A DNA stretch of 64,000 nucleotides from NCBI GenBank assembly GCA_013180625.2, contig SNVD02013154.1, positions 186,001-250,000 of the forward strand, read 5' to 3'. A program made the position numbers and the translations under genes. The notes under the pieces are model-generated. The model did no database searches. It saw only the letters and a list, made by a program, of their open reading frames with translations, and was not told the origin of the DNA. Shown here one piece after another: positions 1-10,971 of this stretch (position 1 is its first letter; the number at the start of each line of letters is the position of its first letter). Source of the DNA: Boswellia sacra. Its lineage: Eukaryota; Streptophyta; Magnoliopsida; Sapindales; Burseraceae.

Positions 1-1061
1 AGTATCTTTGTCCAATGCTTCAAAACTTCAAAAGATTGAATTGAATGAAAACAATTTTTCTGGGCAAGTGTTAGTTAATTTTGGATACGTGCAAAATCTT
101 AAATGCCTGTTTATTCACACTGATATTCTAGGAGGTGGGAAGAAAATGAAATGAGTTTTATCTATTCTTTAGCCAACTTGAGTAATTTGTTGGATTTGGA
201 GTTTGGTGAAAACCAATTCAGAGGAGTATTGCCACATTCAATAGCAAATCTCTCAACTACAATCCAATCATTGGAAATGGGCGAGAATCAATTGTATAGA
301 AGCATTCCTCCAGAGGTAAGTAATCTTGCTAATATGGGAGAATTATGGGAATTATATTTGGATGGGAACCTATTTACAGGCTCAATTACCAAAGAAATGG
401 GTAAGCTTCAGAAACTACATTATCTGGCTCTTTATGGCAACCAACTCATTGGAGAAATTCCTTCCTCACTAGGAAACCTATCATTATTGAACCTATTTGA
501 CTTGAGCTATAACAAATTATCAGGAATCATTCCTTCCAATCGTAGAAATTTGAAACAATTAGAAGATTTGGATGTTTCCACAAATGACCTCATTGGAACC
601 ATTCTCGAAGAATTTTTTACTTACCACACATATCAATTCCACTAAATCTCTTTCAAAACCATTTGGTAGGAACCATACCTTCAAACATCGATACCCTAAA
701 AAGTCTGTCAACATTAGATATGTCTGATAAAAACATATCTAGTAAAATTCTAAGTGAACTTGGCATTTGTTCTAACCTTGAGTGCCTATATATGGAAGGA
801 AATTTCTTGAATGGATCTATTCCTCCATCTTTGAGTTCTTTGAAAGGTATTCGAGTCATCGATCTTTCTTGTAACAATTTGTCTGGTCAAATCCCAAAGT
901 TTTTGGAGACCCTTTCTTTGGAGACTCTAAAATTATCCTTTAATAATTTAGAAGGTGAAGTGCGTACAAAAGGAATTTTTACAAATGCCAGTGCGATATC
1001 AGTTGTTGGAAATAGCAACAGATTGTGTGGGGACATAAGTGATCTGCAACTAACCAAATGC
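1..1061 (+). pseudogene. LRR receptor-like kinase relic A (ectodomain only)
   Basis: Continuous leucine-rich repeats (LxxLxLxxNxLxGxIP type, about 24 residues each) of the LRR-XII class, the group of XA21/EFR-like immune kinases. The open frame from 151 to 645 holds about seven repeats. The reading frame shifts near 130 and again near 640-660, and the last repeats continue at 663-1061 with the usual cap (GEVRTKGIF, then NRLCGDISDLQLTKC). The gene enters from the left edge, so signal peptide and first repeats lie outside. It stops at the conserved Cys of the LRR cap, where a CACTA-type terminus begins at 1062. No transmembrane segment or kinase follows in this copy. The two frameshifts plus the insertion make it a pseudogene. 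Repeats 768-1061 are paralogous to 6842-7130 in relic B. Confidence 0.88.
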
Positions 1062-1084
1062 CACTAGTAGAAAAAGGGCCTATG

Positions 1085-1531
1085 ACAACGTGCATTGCAT
1101 GTTGCGAAAAGGCTTTCGCAACGTGCAGACGCATGTTGCGAAAAGTCCATGACATTCCACAACATGCATTGCACGTTGTCGTAGGCCCTTTTGCTTGTTG
1201 CAGTTAAGGATTTGGCAACGTGCATCGCACGTTGTTAAATACCAAGCAATTATGAACTTTTAGCAACGTGCAATACATGTTGCTATTTGTTAAATCGCCA
1301 CGTGCATTGCACATTGTTGTATCTCAAATAACAACATCCATTGCACGTTGCTGTATCTGAATTGGCAACGTGCATTGCTCGTTGCTATATATCTTTAATC
1401 GCAACATGCAATGCACGTTGTTGTATATCGTTAATGGCAACGCGCAATGCATATTATCGTTAATGGCAACGCGCAATGCATGTTGCAATATCTGAGGTGA
1501 CAATTTTTTGGCAACGTGCAATGCACGTTGC
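1085..1531. repeat. Twelve subterminal palindromic repeats of the CACTA-like element
   Basis: I count twelve copies of a 21-bp near-palindrome, core GCAACGTGCA/TGCACGTTGC, beginning near 1085, 1118, 1160, 1217, 1263, 1299, 1331, 1364, 1401, 1437, 1464 and 1511. Spacing is irregular (about 27-57 bp). Copies differ mostly by CG to TG/CA changes, as expected from methylated cytosines decaying. In CACTA elements such repeats are transposase-binding sites; that role here is inferred. Confidence 0.8.
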
Positions 1532-2499
1532 GGTAGGGATAATATATATTTTTAAATTAGATGCATATATATTTTTATAATTTTTTGGGTAATTTGTGAT
1601 GCTTGTAATATTTTATAACTACATACATCATAAAAGAAATGATTACATTCAAGTTCACAATTATATATAACTTCAAAGTACACATTTAAATTGAAATGAA
1701 TATCACTAAAATACTAAAAGTTCAAGTACTACTTGTGTCTATACAACAAGTAACAAGCATTGGAATTGAAACAAGTTGCCTACATGAACAATAAGAAAAT
1801 AACAAGAACTAGATGATTTGAGTGCTTGAAGTACCACAAATGAAACATCCATTAGAAATCAAAATGTCTTTTCCTCTTTTGACACTTTCATCATCTTGAA
1901 GATTTTAATAAACACCAACAAGGCCTACACAAGAAAATATTAACAAATTAGTTATTTTAAACACAATCTTATGCCAAGTTAAATTTATAAATAAAAATAG
2001 TTGTCATAACAATCTAAAAAAATTTTGACAAAGTTTTATCTATTTATTGGCCTTTCCCAAAAGTACATAATATATCAAAAACACTTTTAATACCAAATCA
2101 TTTTTCTAGAACAACAATATAGGATCTCCAATCCTCGCCAAACCAAGCCAACTCAAAACAACATCCAAACAAAAGTCATTAGAAATTAGTAAAGTGTAAT
2201 GTATATACTACCTTAATAACTGACGCGCACAAAAAAACAACTTCAACCTACAACACAATAAAATATAGCAATGACACAACTTGTGGACTTAACATATTCA
2301 CAAAAGTACAATAACTTCCTAATTACAAGTTTATAAACACTTATGAAGTTAATTAAAAAAAATTATAAAGTATTACCTTATCTATATCAATTTGATGAAT
2401 CGTAGTTGTCAACTTCCACATCCAACCAACTAAATGAACATTAATGCAGAGTGAAGACATACCTGGAAACTGGAAACTCAACTAGCTATGATCTCCTTA

Positions 2500-3199
2500 A
2501 ACTGAAGCAATTGCATGCAATAAATCATGATCTTGTAACTATCAATTCCACCATACCTACATTCAAAGCATACAAAGACATAGTGTTTTAATAAGAACTT
2601 TCAAACACAAAAATGAATGATTAAACAACCAGTTAAACTTTACAAATCCTATTTTCCAGACTCTAGCTTTGACAAGCCTATAAAAAGATAACTATTGTAA
2701 ACATAAGCCAAAATATGAGATAATTATCGATTGCCTTTATCAACAGTCAACAAGAAAACTTAGCATCTCCATTGATGCTATTAAGTGATATGTTTAAAAC
2801 TAAAAGGATAAGCTAAAGCACAATGTTTAATATTTAATTTAAGGGAGAGCCCAAAAGTCAACCCTGCCAAGTAACTTTTTCCAATATTCTTGATATCACA
2901 CTTATCCACTACATGCAATCCTGGTCAAAACCTTCCCAAGAATAGTCTTTGGATCAATGGTCCAAAGAATACAGTTGTGTACTAGCATAAAAACGTCTAG
3001 TATAAAAATCAATAAATAAGAACAATAATTTAATGAACTCAGATTCCATTTAGACCTTTAAGATTAACAGGACCACCATGAATTCTAATACATCTTTCCA
3101 GGTCTAGCTTCACCAAGCTCATCAAGCCAACAAAGGCACTAATTCGGGCAATAATTGCATTATTTCTTCTAAAACTCAAACTTGTCAGGTTTGAGAGAT
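2500..3199 (-). pseudogene. Fragment of an F-box/LRR-type (internalin-like LRR) gene inside the CACTA-like element
   Basis: On the minus strand, 3199-3056 is a 144-bp exon (48 codons, two LRRs of 24 residues), bounded by an ag acceptor and a gt donor. It reads DLSNLTSLSFRRNNA..., then VKLDLERC and IHGGPVNLKG. This is the pattern of the plant LRR proteins resembling Arabidopsis At1g15740, whose LRR exons are multiples of 72 bp. After an intron, an acceptor before 2677 resumes with LSKLES in the correct phase, then the frame ends. Retained introns point to capture at the DNA level. The rest of the gene is absent. Family assignment is from recalled motif similarity. Confidence 0.6.
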
Positions 3200-3417
3200 C
3201 TAAAATATTTTCACAATATATAGTTGGAAGAGTTAATTAAAATTAATTCTTTGTAAATCCAAAAGGGTTTCTCGTATTCTGTCAATTCCAAGAATAGTCG
3301 GCCCCGGCCCCAGGCCCGAGTTTTACCATCCTTACCAGCAACTTTAAATTCCTCTGGCTGAGTCATATAGATTTTCTCTTCCAAGTTACCATGTAAAAAT
3401 GCAGTTTTTACATCAAG

Positions 3418-6180
3418 TTAAATTAGTTCTGTATTCATCTGAGTTACCAACGCCAACAAAATTTTAATGGAAGAATGTCTCACAACTGGAGAAAATACCT
3501 CATTATAGTCAATACCTTCCCTTTGAGCGTATCCTTTAGCCACCAACCTTGCCTTGTAGCGGACGTCATTCTTGCCAGGAAATCCATCTTTCTTTGTAAA
3601 TACCCATTTGCACCCAATTGCCTTTTTAACCTTTGGTAGTTGAGCTAGCTCCCAAGTTTCATTTTTCTGAAGAGACGACATCTCTTCGCTTATAGCTGTC
3701 TTTCACTGATTAACTTCAAAACATCTGATTGTCTCTTTATAAGTGAAAGGAATATCATCATCAATAATTGGAAGTGCATAGGCCACCATATCAGCAAATC
3801 GAGCAAGCCTGCAAATCTTATGTCTTGGTTTATTAATTGCAATAGATTCTTGTTGCTGTTGAGGTTCCTCAGTAGAACCCTCTTCATCATCTCTCAAATC
3901 CTCCTCTGTCACAGGAGTACCATCATCTGTCTCAACAAATCTAATTGGGTTCAATGTTGTTGTTTCGAACTCTACCTACTGCTGAGTATGCTCCATCTGT
4001 TATGGAGTACCATTCACCTTTGTCTGGTTTTCTGATTTTTTAAACATTAAAGACTCATCAAATGTCACATCGCAATTGGATACAATCTTCCTCGAACTAA
4101 GAAACCATAGACGATATCCTTTACCCTGAAGCAAATCCCAAGAAAAACTATTTCTTGGCTTTATGATCCAGCTTAAATTCTTTCACATGATAATATGCAG
4201 TGGAATAAAAAACATGTAAAGAATCATAATCAGAAACAGGTTGTCCAAACCATACCTCTAATGGAGTTTTATCACCAATAGCAGTTAAAGGTAGATAATT
4301 AATGAGATGACACGCATAAGTCACAGCCTCAGCCCAAAATTCCTTATCTAACCCAACATTGGATAACATACACTGAACTTTCTCCAGTAATGTACGGTTC
4401 ATGCGTTCTGCCACCCCATTCTGCTGTGGTGTACCTCAAACAATAAAATGACGTACAATACCTTCATTTTGACACAATTTTAAAAACTAATCATTGCAAT
4501 ACTCACCACCATTATTTGTTCTGAAATGCTTAATCTTCTTGTCAGTTTGTGTCTTAATCATCTTTTTTCACTTAAGGAAAGCACTAAGTATATCATCTTT
4601 TGATTTCAAACAGTATACCCACGTTCTTTTGGAAAAGTCATCAACAAAAGTAACAAAGTAGTGCCTACCTCCCATAGATGCGATTTTGGTAGGTTCCCAC
4701 ACATTTGAGTGAACATAATCAATAATATCCTTCATATTATGAATAGTGGTGTCAAATTTCACTCTCTTCTGCTTTCCCAGAACATAATACTTACAAAAAT
4801 CCAGCTTGCAGGTCTTTGTACATTTCAATAAGCCTCGTTTCACCAAACTTAATAAGGCTTTCTCACCTGCATGTCCCAACCGCATATGCCACAGTCTAGT
4901 GACCTCTAAATCTGCATCATTATCAGAAACTATAGCCGTTGATCCAATAACTGTACTACCATTCTAGTAATACAAGTTGTTCCTCCTAGTGACTTTCAAT
5001 ACTACAAGAGCGCCTGAAGTGACCCTCAGAATACCATCTCGAATAGATACCACATAGTTTTTAGATTATAAGACTCCCCAAGAGACAAGATTCTTCTTCA
5101 ACTTCGGTATATACCGAACATCTATCAGTATTCTAGTCAGTCCATCATGATTCCTCAATCGGATCGAACCTATCCCAGCAGTATGGCAAATATCATCATT
5201 GCCCATATACACAATTCCACCATCAAGCTCTTCAAACTGAAAGAACCATTCTTTATGTAGACATATATGATAAGTACAACCTGAATCCATAATCTACTCA
5301 TTAGAACTAGAAGTTGATGGGTGACCAACTAGACATATATCTGAATCACTATCATCCTCACGCTTAACAACACATGTATCAGAAATAGCCTTGTCCTTAT
5401 CTTTCTGTTTCAACTTCTAACAATCTTTCTTTCAATGCCCTTTCTCACGACAAAAGGTACACTCATCTTTTCCTAATCTACCCCTCAACCAAGATTTTTC
5501 CTTTTTTCCTGGTTTCCTACTTTGACTACTCCCTCTCACTGTCAATGCATCTACTTACTCATCCCTATGTTCTCTTTGGTCTTTCTTACGAATTTCATAA
5601 TTCAACAAAGCAGAACAAACTTTCTCAAAAGACAGTTTATCTTTCCCATGGATAAGAGTAATGCACAAATGATCTAATTCATCCGGAAGTGAGTCAATCA
5701 ATAGCATAGCCTTACGTTCAAATTTGAAGATTTCATCTAAGTTTCACAAATCAACAATTAAGTTATTAAACTCGTCAATATGAGAATTAATGCTCATGTC
5801 TGATTTCAACTGAGGACGAAATAATCTCTTCAATAGATACAGCCGATTCTCATTGCTTTTTTTAATATATTTGTTTTTAGCGTCTTCTATAGTTTGTTTG
5901 CAGATGTCTCTTTTGTGAATGGATACTTCTGTTCTCTACACAAATAAGAGCGAATCGACCCACAAGCTTTTATTTTCAGTCTGTCCCAATCTCTTACACT
6001 GATATCTTCTGGTTTTGTTTCTTCCAGAACAATATCCAAATCTTGCTAATACAACCTATCCAACACCTCACTCTGCCACAAGCCGAAATTATTTTGATCA
6101 TCAAATTTTTCGACATCTATTTTTGCATTTGTCACAATCACTGTCTTCTCCGGTATAGTTGATGATAATACCATTACTTC
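3418..6180 (-). pseudogene. Decayed Copia gag-pol, copy 1
   Basis: Recognisable pieces, in minus-strand order: gag from about 6175; a degraded CCHC zinc knuckle region near 5460-5410; protease with a DSGCTYH-type active site (5290-5066); integrase zinc-binding region and catalytic core (4885-4568, ending YCLKSKDD; 4414-4148 with AERMNRTLLEKV); a linker (3954-3703); and the start of reverse transcriptase (3681-3418, GCKWVFTKK...[12 protein letters not shown]). The pieces are separated by stops and frameshifts. The YVDD box of RT is not present because the element is truncated. Confidence 0.85.
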
Positions 6181-6323
6181 CTCTCACAAATAAGCTTGAT
6201 ACACAGATCACTAAAATCAAGCTCTAACAAACTATTATATTCAATAACTAGTAATCCAAACTCAACAGTCCAGAATAGTAATAAGTGCTTCAATGAAATA
6301 GCCACTCACTACCCAAAATCTTA

Positions 6324-6336
6324 GGCTCTGATACCA
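6324..6336 (-). other. Primer binding site of Copia copy 1
   Basis: On the minus strand TGGTATCAGAGCC lies two bases inside the 5' LTR end. It is complementary to the 3' end of plant initiator-methionine tRNA, the usual primer of Copia elements. Confidence 0.85.
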
Positions 6337-6338
6337 AT

Positions 6339-6841
6339 TGTTGCACAATGCAAAAGCGATACCATAAAAAACAACCAAATGCACAACCACAAACTATGTC
6401 AGATAATTGAATATAATAGTAGCTAAAGAGGTAACCAATCAACCAACAATGCAAAATAGAAAGAACACCAAGATTTAATGAGGTTCGGTATTGTTACCTA
6501 CGTCCTCAGGTGCCGTAGAAGAAACTTTTACTATCTTCAAAGAGTTAAGCCAAACCGTAATTGCCCAAACAATTGGGCAATACTACAAATACCCAAAACC
6601 AAAGGGGAGAAAAAAAGCAAATATTATAAACTTTAAGGTCCTTAATGAAAGCCCCTTAAACTATGAGGTCTTTTAATGAGACCTTACAAATATGATGGGT
6701 GAAAGAGAATTTCAATGGGATACATAAATGAGAGGACTTAGTTTTAATTTATAAGCTCAAGCATCTCCAATACAATGACTCCTATTCCATGTGGGATCTT
6801 TGCACCCATATACAAATAGCTAAAGCGTCAAAACTCCAACA
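6339..6841 (-). repeat. 5' LTR of Copia copy 1
   Basis: 503 bp, TG...CA on the minus strand, starting TGTTGGAGTTTTGACG at 6841 and ending ATTGTGCAACA at 6339. It shares many blocks with the LTRs at 45874-46435 and 50133-50695, for example the AATACCGAACCTC block near its 3' end. The first third differs clearly, so the two elements belong to different subfamilies. Confidence 0.82.
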
Positions 6842-8505
6842 TGTTCTACTTTTAAATACCTTTATATGGAGGGAAATTTCTTGAAAGGATCTATTCCTTT
6901 ATCATTGAGTTCTTTAAGAGGTCTTCAAAAAATTAATCTTTCTCGTAATAATTTGTCTAGGCAAATCCCAAAATTTTTGAAGTCCCTTTCTTTGGTGAGT
7001 CTCAATTTATCCTTTAATAATTTAAAGGATGAAGTGCCTACAAGAAGAACTTTTGCAAATGCAAGTGTAATATTAGTGTGAAAATAGTAAGAGATTGTGT
7101 GGGGGCATAGTTGAACTGCAACTACCTAAACGCCTTGGAAATTATTCTAAAACAAAAAGATCTCTCCAATATTCAAAATATTGATCCTAACCGCAACAAC
7201 ATTTTCAGAATTACTCGTGTTGTCATTTCTCATTTTTTATTTCCTGAGAAAGAGAAGGGTAAAACAATCTACTAAACCTAGATCCATTATGAGAAAAGCG
7301 CTCTTGAGAGTGTCTTATGAAATGCTTCGCAATCTAACCTTTGGGTTTTCTTCTACATACTTGATTGGTGTAGGAAGCTTTACCTCTATTTATAAAGGAT
7401 TCCTTGACTAAGAAGGGCAGTTGTTGTAGTCAAAGTACTTAATCTTCAACACCAAAGAGCTTCCAAGAGTTTCATGGCAGAGTGCAAAGCATTAAGAAAC
7501 ATTCGTCACAAAAACCTTGTCAAGGTCCTAGCATCTTGCTCAAGTACAGATTTTCAAGGTAATGACTTCAAGGCTTTAGTTCATGAGTACATGGAAAATG
7601 AGAGTTTTGAGAGGTGGTTACATTCTACTCCAGAATCAGAAGCAGAGCAACCTGAGATTCAAAATCTTAGCTTTCTTCAAAGAGTAAACATTGCAAGCTA
7701 TGTGGCATTTACACTAGATTATCTCTATCATCATTGCCCAGAGCCAATCCTTCACAGCGATTTAAAGCCAAACAATGTTCTTCTCGTCAGTAACTTGACT
7801 GCTAATGTTGGGGATTTTGGATTAGCCAAGTTTCTTTTAGAAGTCTCAAATCCAAAATAAAGCAGTTCTATCGGAGTAAGAGGAACGATTGGGATGTGGC
7901 CCTAGGTAACTCCAAGATTTGTAATCTTTCTAATATATTGTTTTTTTACTAACATATGTTTCCACATAATTTATATGTTAGATTCAGATATTAACGTTTG
8001 GTCATATCAGACAAGTTAAGCTTTTAATTCAAGTGATTTCTTAACGTTGTAATTGTTAACTAATACTAAGAAATCATGTACATACTAATGTAGCTCTTAT
8101 GAATGGCAGAGTATGATCTTGGAAGTAAGGTGTCAACAAATTGTGATGTCTACTGTTATGGAATCTTGTTGTTGGAGATGGTAACAAGGAAAAGACCTGT
8201 AGACTATGTTTGAGGGAGACCTTAATCTTCAAAATTTTGCTAGAATGCTTTGCCTAATCGAGCATTGGACATTGTGGATCCATTGCTTTTAAATGATGAT
8301 GAAGAGTTGACTTCCACTAACCATAGGCATCAACAACATAAAAGAATGTTTGATTCTATGGTAAGAATTGGAGTCGCTTATTCTATAGAGTCACCTCAAG
8401 ATCGAATGAACATAACTGATTTTGCCAATGAACTAAAGAGAGTTAGGAACACTCTTCTTCGACCTAGAATTCCACTCAACAGGCAAGGAGGTAAAATCCT
8501 TGAGA
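6842..8505 (+). pseudogene. LRR receptor-like kinase relic B (last LRRs, membrane segment, kinase)
   Basis: Begins within an LRR equivalent to position 768 of relic A. It continues through the last repeats (6866-7081), a transmembrane segment with a basic stop-transfer (FLIFYFLRKRR, about 7206-7260), and the kinase N-lobe (7280-7411). After a frameshift near 7411 come AECKALRNIRHKNLVKVL, the catalytic loop HSDLKPNNVLL and DFG in VGDFGLAKF (7474-7860). The loop lacks the Arg before Asp, as in non-RD immune kinases of the XA21/EFR group, and the usual Cys is Ser. A decayed intron follows (about 7907-8109, donor gtaact), then EYDLGSKVSTNCDVYCYGILLLEM and the C-lobe (8250-8500, QDRMNITDFANELK). 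Stops at 7858-7860 and about 8211, plus several frameshifts, make it non-functional. The Copia insertion removes its upstream part. Confidence 0.9.
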
Positions 8506-9613
8506 TTCAAATGATCTCTACTATCTTGTGTCTTTCTGTTGCTTTTTGTCATCATCATCATCATTGTTATATACATATATTTTCACTACTCTTTTTAATA
8601 ATTGCAGGGCAATGAAGTTAATGTGTTGTTCATCACGCAGTTAACAACACAATGTGATCTTGAACAAGCAATTAGGTGATCAATAAAAATGGAGTTTGTC
8701 TTAGGCATCTCCATTTTATCAACTTATATGTATCTTATTTGCATTTTAATATTTAATTGCTTTCAATAATATTCGTGGGATTCTTCTGGGGAGACCTAAA
8801 TTTGTATATTAATACCATATTTTAGGAATAAATGAGAGATTTTCCAGCATTTGCAAGAATAACCATTTTAATAAGCTCTCAATTTTCTATTTTCTACTGC
8901 TTTCTCTTATTTGTTCTCGTTTTCAAATTTACTAAATGAATCAAGATTCAAGAAAAACATTTGAAGGATCTCTTCAATTGCTAATTTATATAACTATTTG
9001 AAAAAAAAAAAAGCACCATAAGGATATTAGGGACATTTTAATAATTGAAATAATAAAACAGGTTCAAGGTTTAGGGCACATTAATCAAATGCGTGTTAAA
9101 TATTCATGGTACTTCTATAACGTTTGATTTTATTCTAACTGCAGATTGCAATTTAAATTTTGAGTATTTAGAAACTATAAAATAATGGGAATTGTGAGTA
9201 CTTAAGTATTTTTGTACAAAAATTAGTAATGAGATAAATTATGAATTAATTGGATTATTCTTCAACTTCACACGGATATAAAAGATTCCTTAACTTAAAA
9301 TAATGAATCGGTGAACATTGAACAGTCCTTTTATCATCTTTAAATCGTAAATTAGAATAAGTAAAAAATAGTTTATATAAATTATCATACATAATATATT
9401 TGATTTATTATAATTAATAGTTTACTTCGGGTTTACATTTTCTTTATTTAATTTCTGTTTTAATCTCAACTAAATAAAATAATAATGAGAGGACAATTTA
9501 GTTAAAACAGTTTGGTAACCAAGCAAAACAGATCAGCATATTTTGCTCTCTTTAATTCTCTTCGAATCGAAAACAAAAAAACACGGAAAACAAAAACAAA
9601 CAAAAACAAAATC
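8506..9613. other. Intergenic, AT-rich
   Basis: Downstream flank of the kinase relic and upstream flank of the PX-domain gene. A CAT-rich stretch lies near 8551-8563 and a poly-A run near 9001. I see no coding signal and no clear TATA box. The A-rich stretch just before 9614 (AAAACAAAAACAAAC) looks like a normal plant 5' leader. Confidence 0.6.
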
Positions 9614-10936
9614 ATGAATCTTTACGCGCACGATCTCTCGCTCTTCGATTTCTCTAGCTTCGCCGATCCGATTATCGACCGTACATCGTCTTCAGTTTCC
9701 ACGTATCAATACGACGAGGAAGGCGATGATGATGATAAAGAGAGTAGTGTTAGTGGCACAAATGGTAAAAGTGAAGCTGTGAAGGCCAGTCGTCGGAGTC
9801 CGCCGAGGCACCGCCATGACGGCACGTCGCCTCTGCCTCTTGGGATGGACTGGAGCGCTCCTCCTCGCAAATGGGTACTTTTATTTTCCACAAAACTTGC
9901 CAGTCCTCATCGCTTTTTGTGTGATCTTTTTCTGGTGTTTGGGATTTCATTTGTTGGGTTGAAATTTTATTTATTTATTTATTTATTCTTAATTTTTTAT
10001 GATTATTTAGGATGACATATTGAATTGATTGTTAATTGTTTGAATGGTCGAGATTACGCTGAACCGGTTGTAGTCTTGAATTCAGCCAAATTTGCAAATT
10101 AGAAGTAATTTCAGCGGTTGAAAGTTTATTAATTTATTTGAAGATTATTTTATAATTTGTAATTTGGGTGAAGTAAAAGGTTTGATAGTGGCCAATATAT
10201 AGGAGAAGCATTTGATTGAAGTTGTGATTTGATGCAAACGAAAAATGGGTGTGTGAATCTTATCTATGGAAATCGAGGAAGACGGCTACAAGGAAATGGC
10301 ATAGTAGATGTAATGTTAAGTTATTTGGGTGCATTTGTTTGAGACATGATCTGTATGGTGAATGATAAACATTTATGATTTGATTTAGGTGTAACTTGAA
10401 AGCTAATGCACTTTTGAAGGGAAACTTGTTAGGTGTATTCTTTTTTTCTGTTTTATGGCAAGTTTAGTCGACCTGCAATGACTGGCTTGAACTTTGCTGT
10501 AAACTCATTTTATTCTTTTCAGTTTGATGATTTGAGCTACTCAGTTGCTGCTTGGTTCTTTTTCAATCAGTTTGTTTTCTTGTATGATAATTTCTACTCT
10601 GTTTGTAGGATGGTCGAGACTCTGTTTGGCCACATGATCCCCATACTGGATGGAGTTATTGCGTCACAATTCCTTCTTGGATTCTCTTACCAAAATCAAG
10701 GGGCGCAGATCCTGTGGTGGTATATATCTCTACCTATCTACCATCTGTTTTATCAAGTTAAACCATGTCGCTGGAGGTCCATGAGAGTTTTTTTCGGTGT
10801 TAGTTAAACATATTAAACTTATTCTGTTAATTTTCCTAGGAATTGAAACTTCACAGCAGCAATAATACACCTTAACTTGGAATTTGAACTTTTGTCTCAG
10901 TAATCTGATCACGTTTTCTTTGGTGAAGTTGACTTT

Positions 10937-10971
<35 letters not shown>

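Larger units (their letters stand above)
1062..3334. mobile_element. CACTA (En/Spm)-like element, left end plus truncated body
   Basis: The terminus CACTAGTAGAAAAAGGGCC at 1062-1080 fits the CACTA superfamily. It is followed at once by a dense array of palindromic 21-bp subterminal repeats (listed separately), a hallmark of these elements, whose transposase binds such repeats. The three bases before it are TGC, the expected 3-bp target site. The opposite terminus is absent: the body ends abruptly at about 3334 against a truncated Copia element. No transposase-like frame is visible. The body carries a piece of a host LRR gene on the minus strand (3056-3199). Confidence 0.68.
3335..6841 (-). 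mobile_element. Truncated Ty1/Copia retrotransposon (copy 1)
   Basis: Reads on the minus strand from a 5' LTR (6841-6339) through gag, protease, integrase and the start of reverse transcriptase. It stops at about 3335, so the rest of RT, RNase H and the 3' LTR are missing. The interior is closely related to the Copia element at 45.9-50.7 kb. This copy keeps a longer gag region, about 570 bp of which is deleted in copy 2. It lies in LRR kinase relic B, whose sequence resumes at 6842 (TGTTC). Many stop codons and frameshifts show that it is dead. Confidence 0.88.

Noticed and set aside
1085..1531. Regularly spaced short repeats resembling a CRISPR array
   Set aside because: Eukaryotic context, irregular spacing, palindromic repeats directly behind a CACTA terminus, no cas genes. 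Subterminal transposon repeats explain it.
9706..9950. Two minus-strand open frames over exon 1 of the PX-domain gene
   Set aside because: They are reverse shadows of a GC-richer coding exon; no domain and no splice context.
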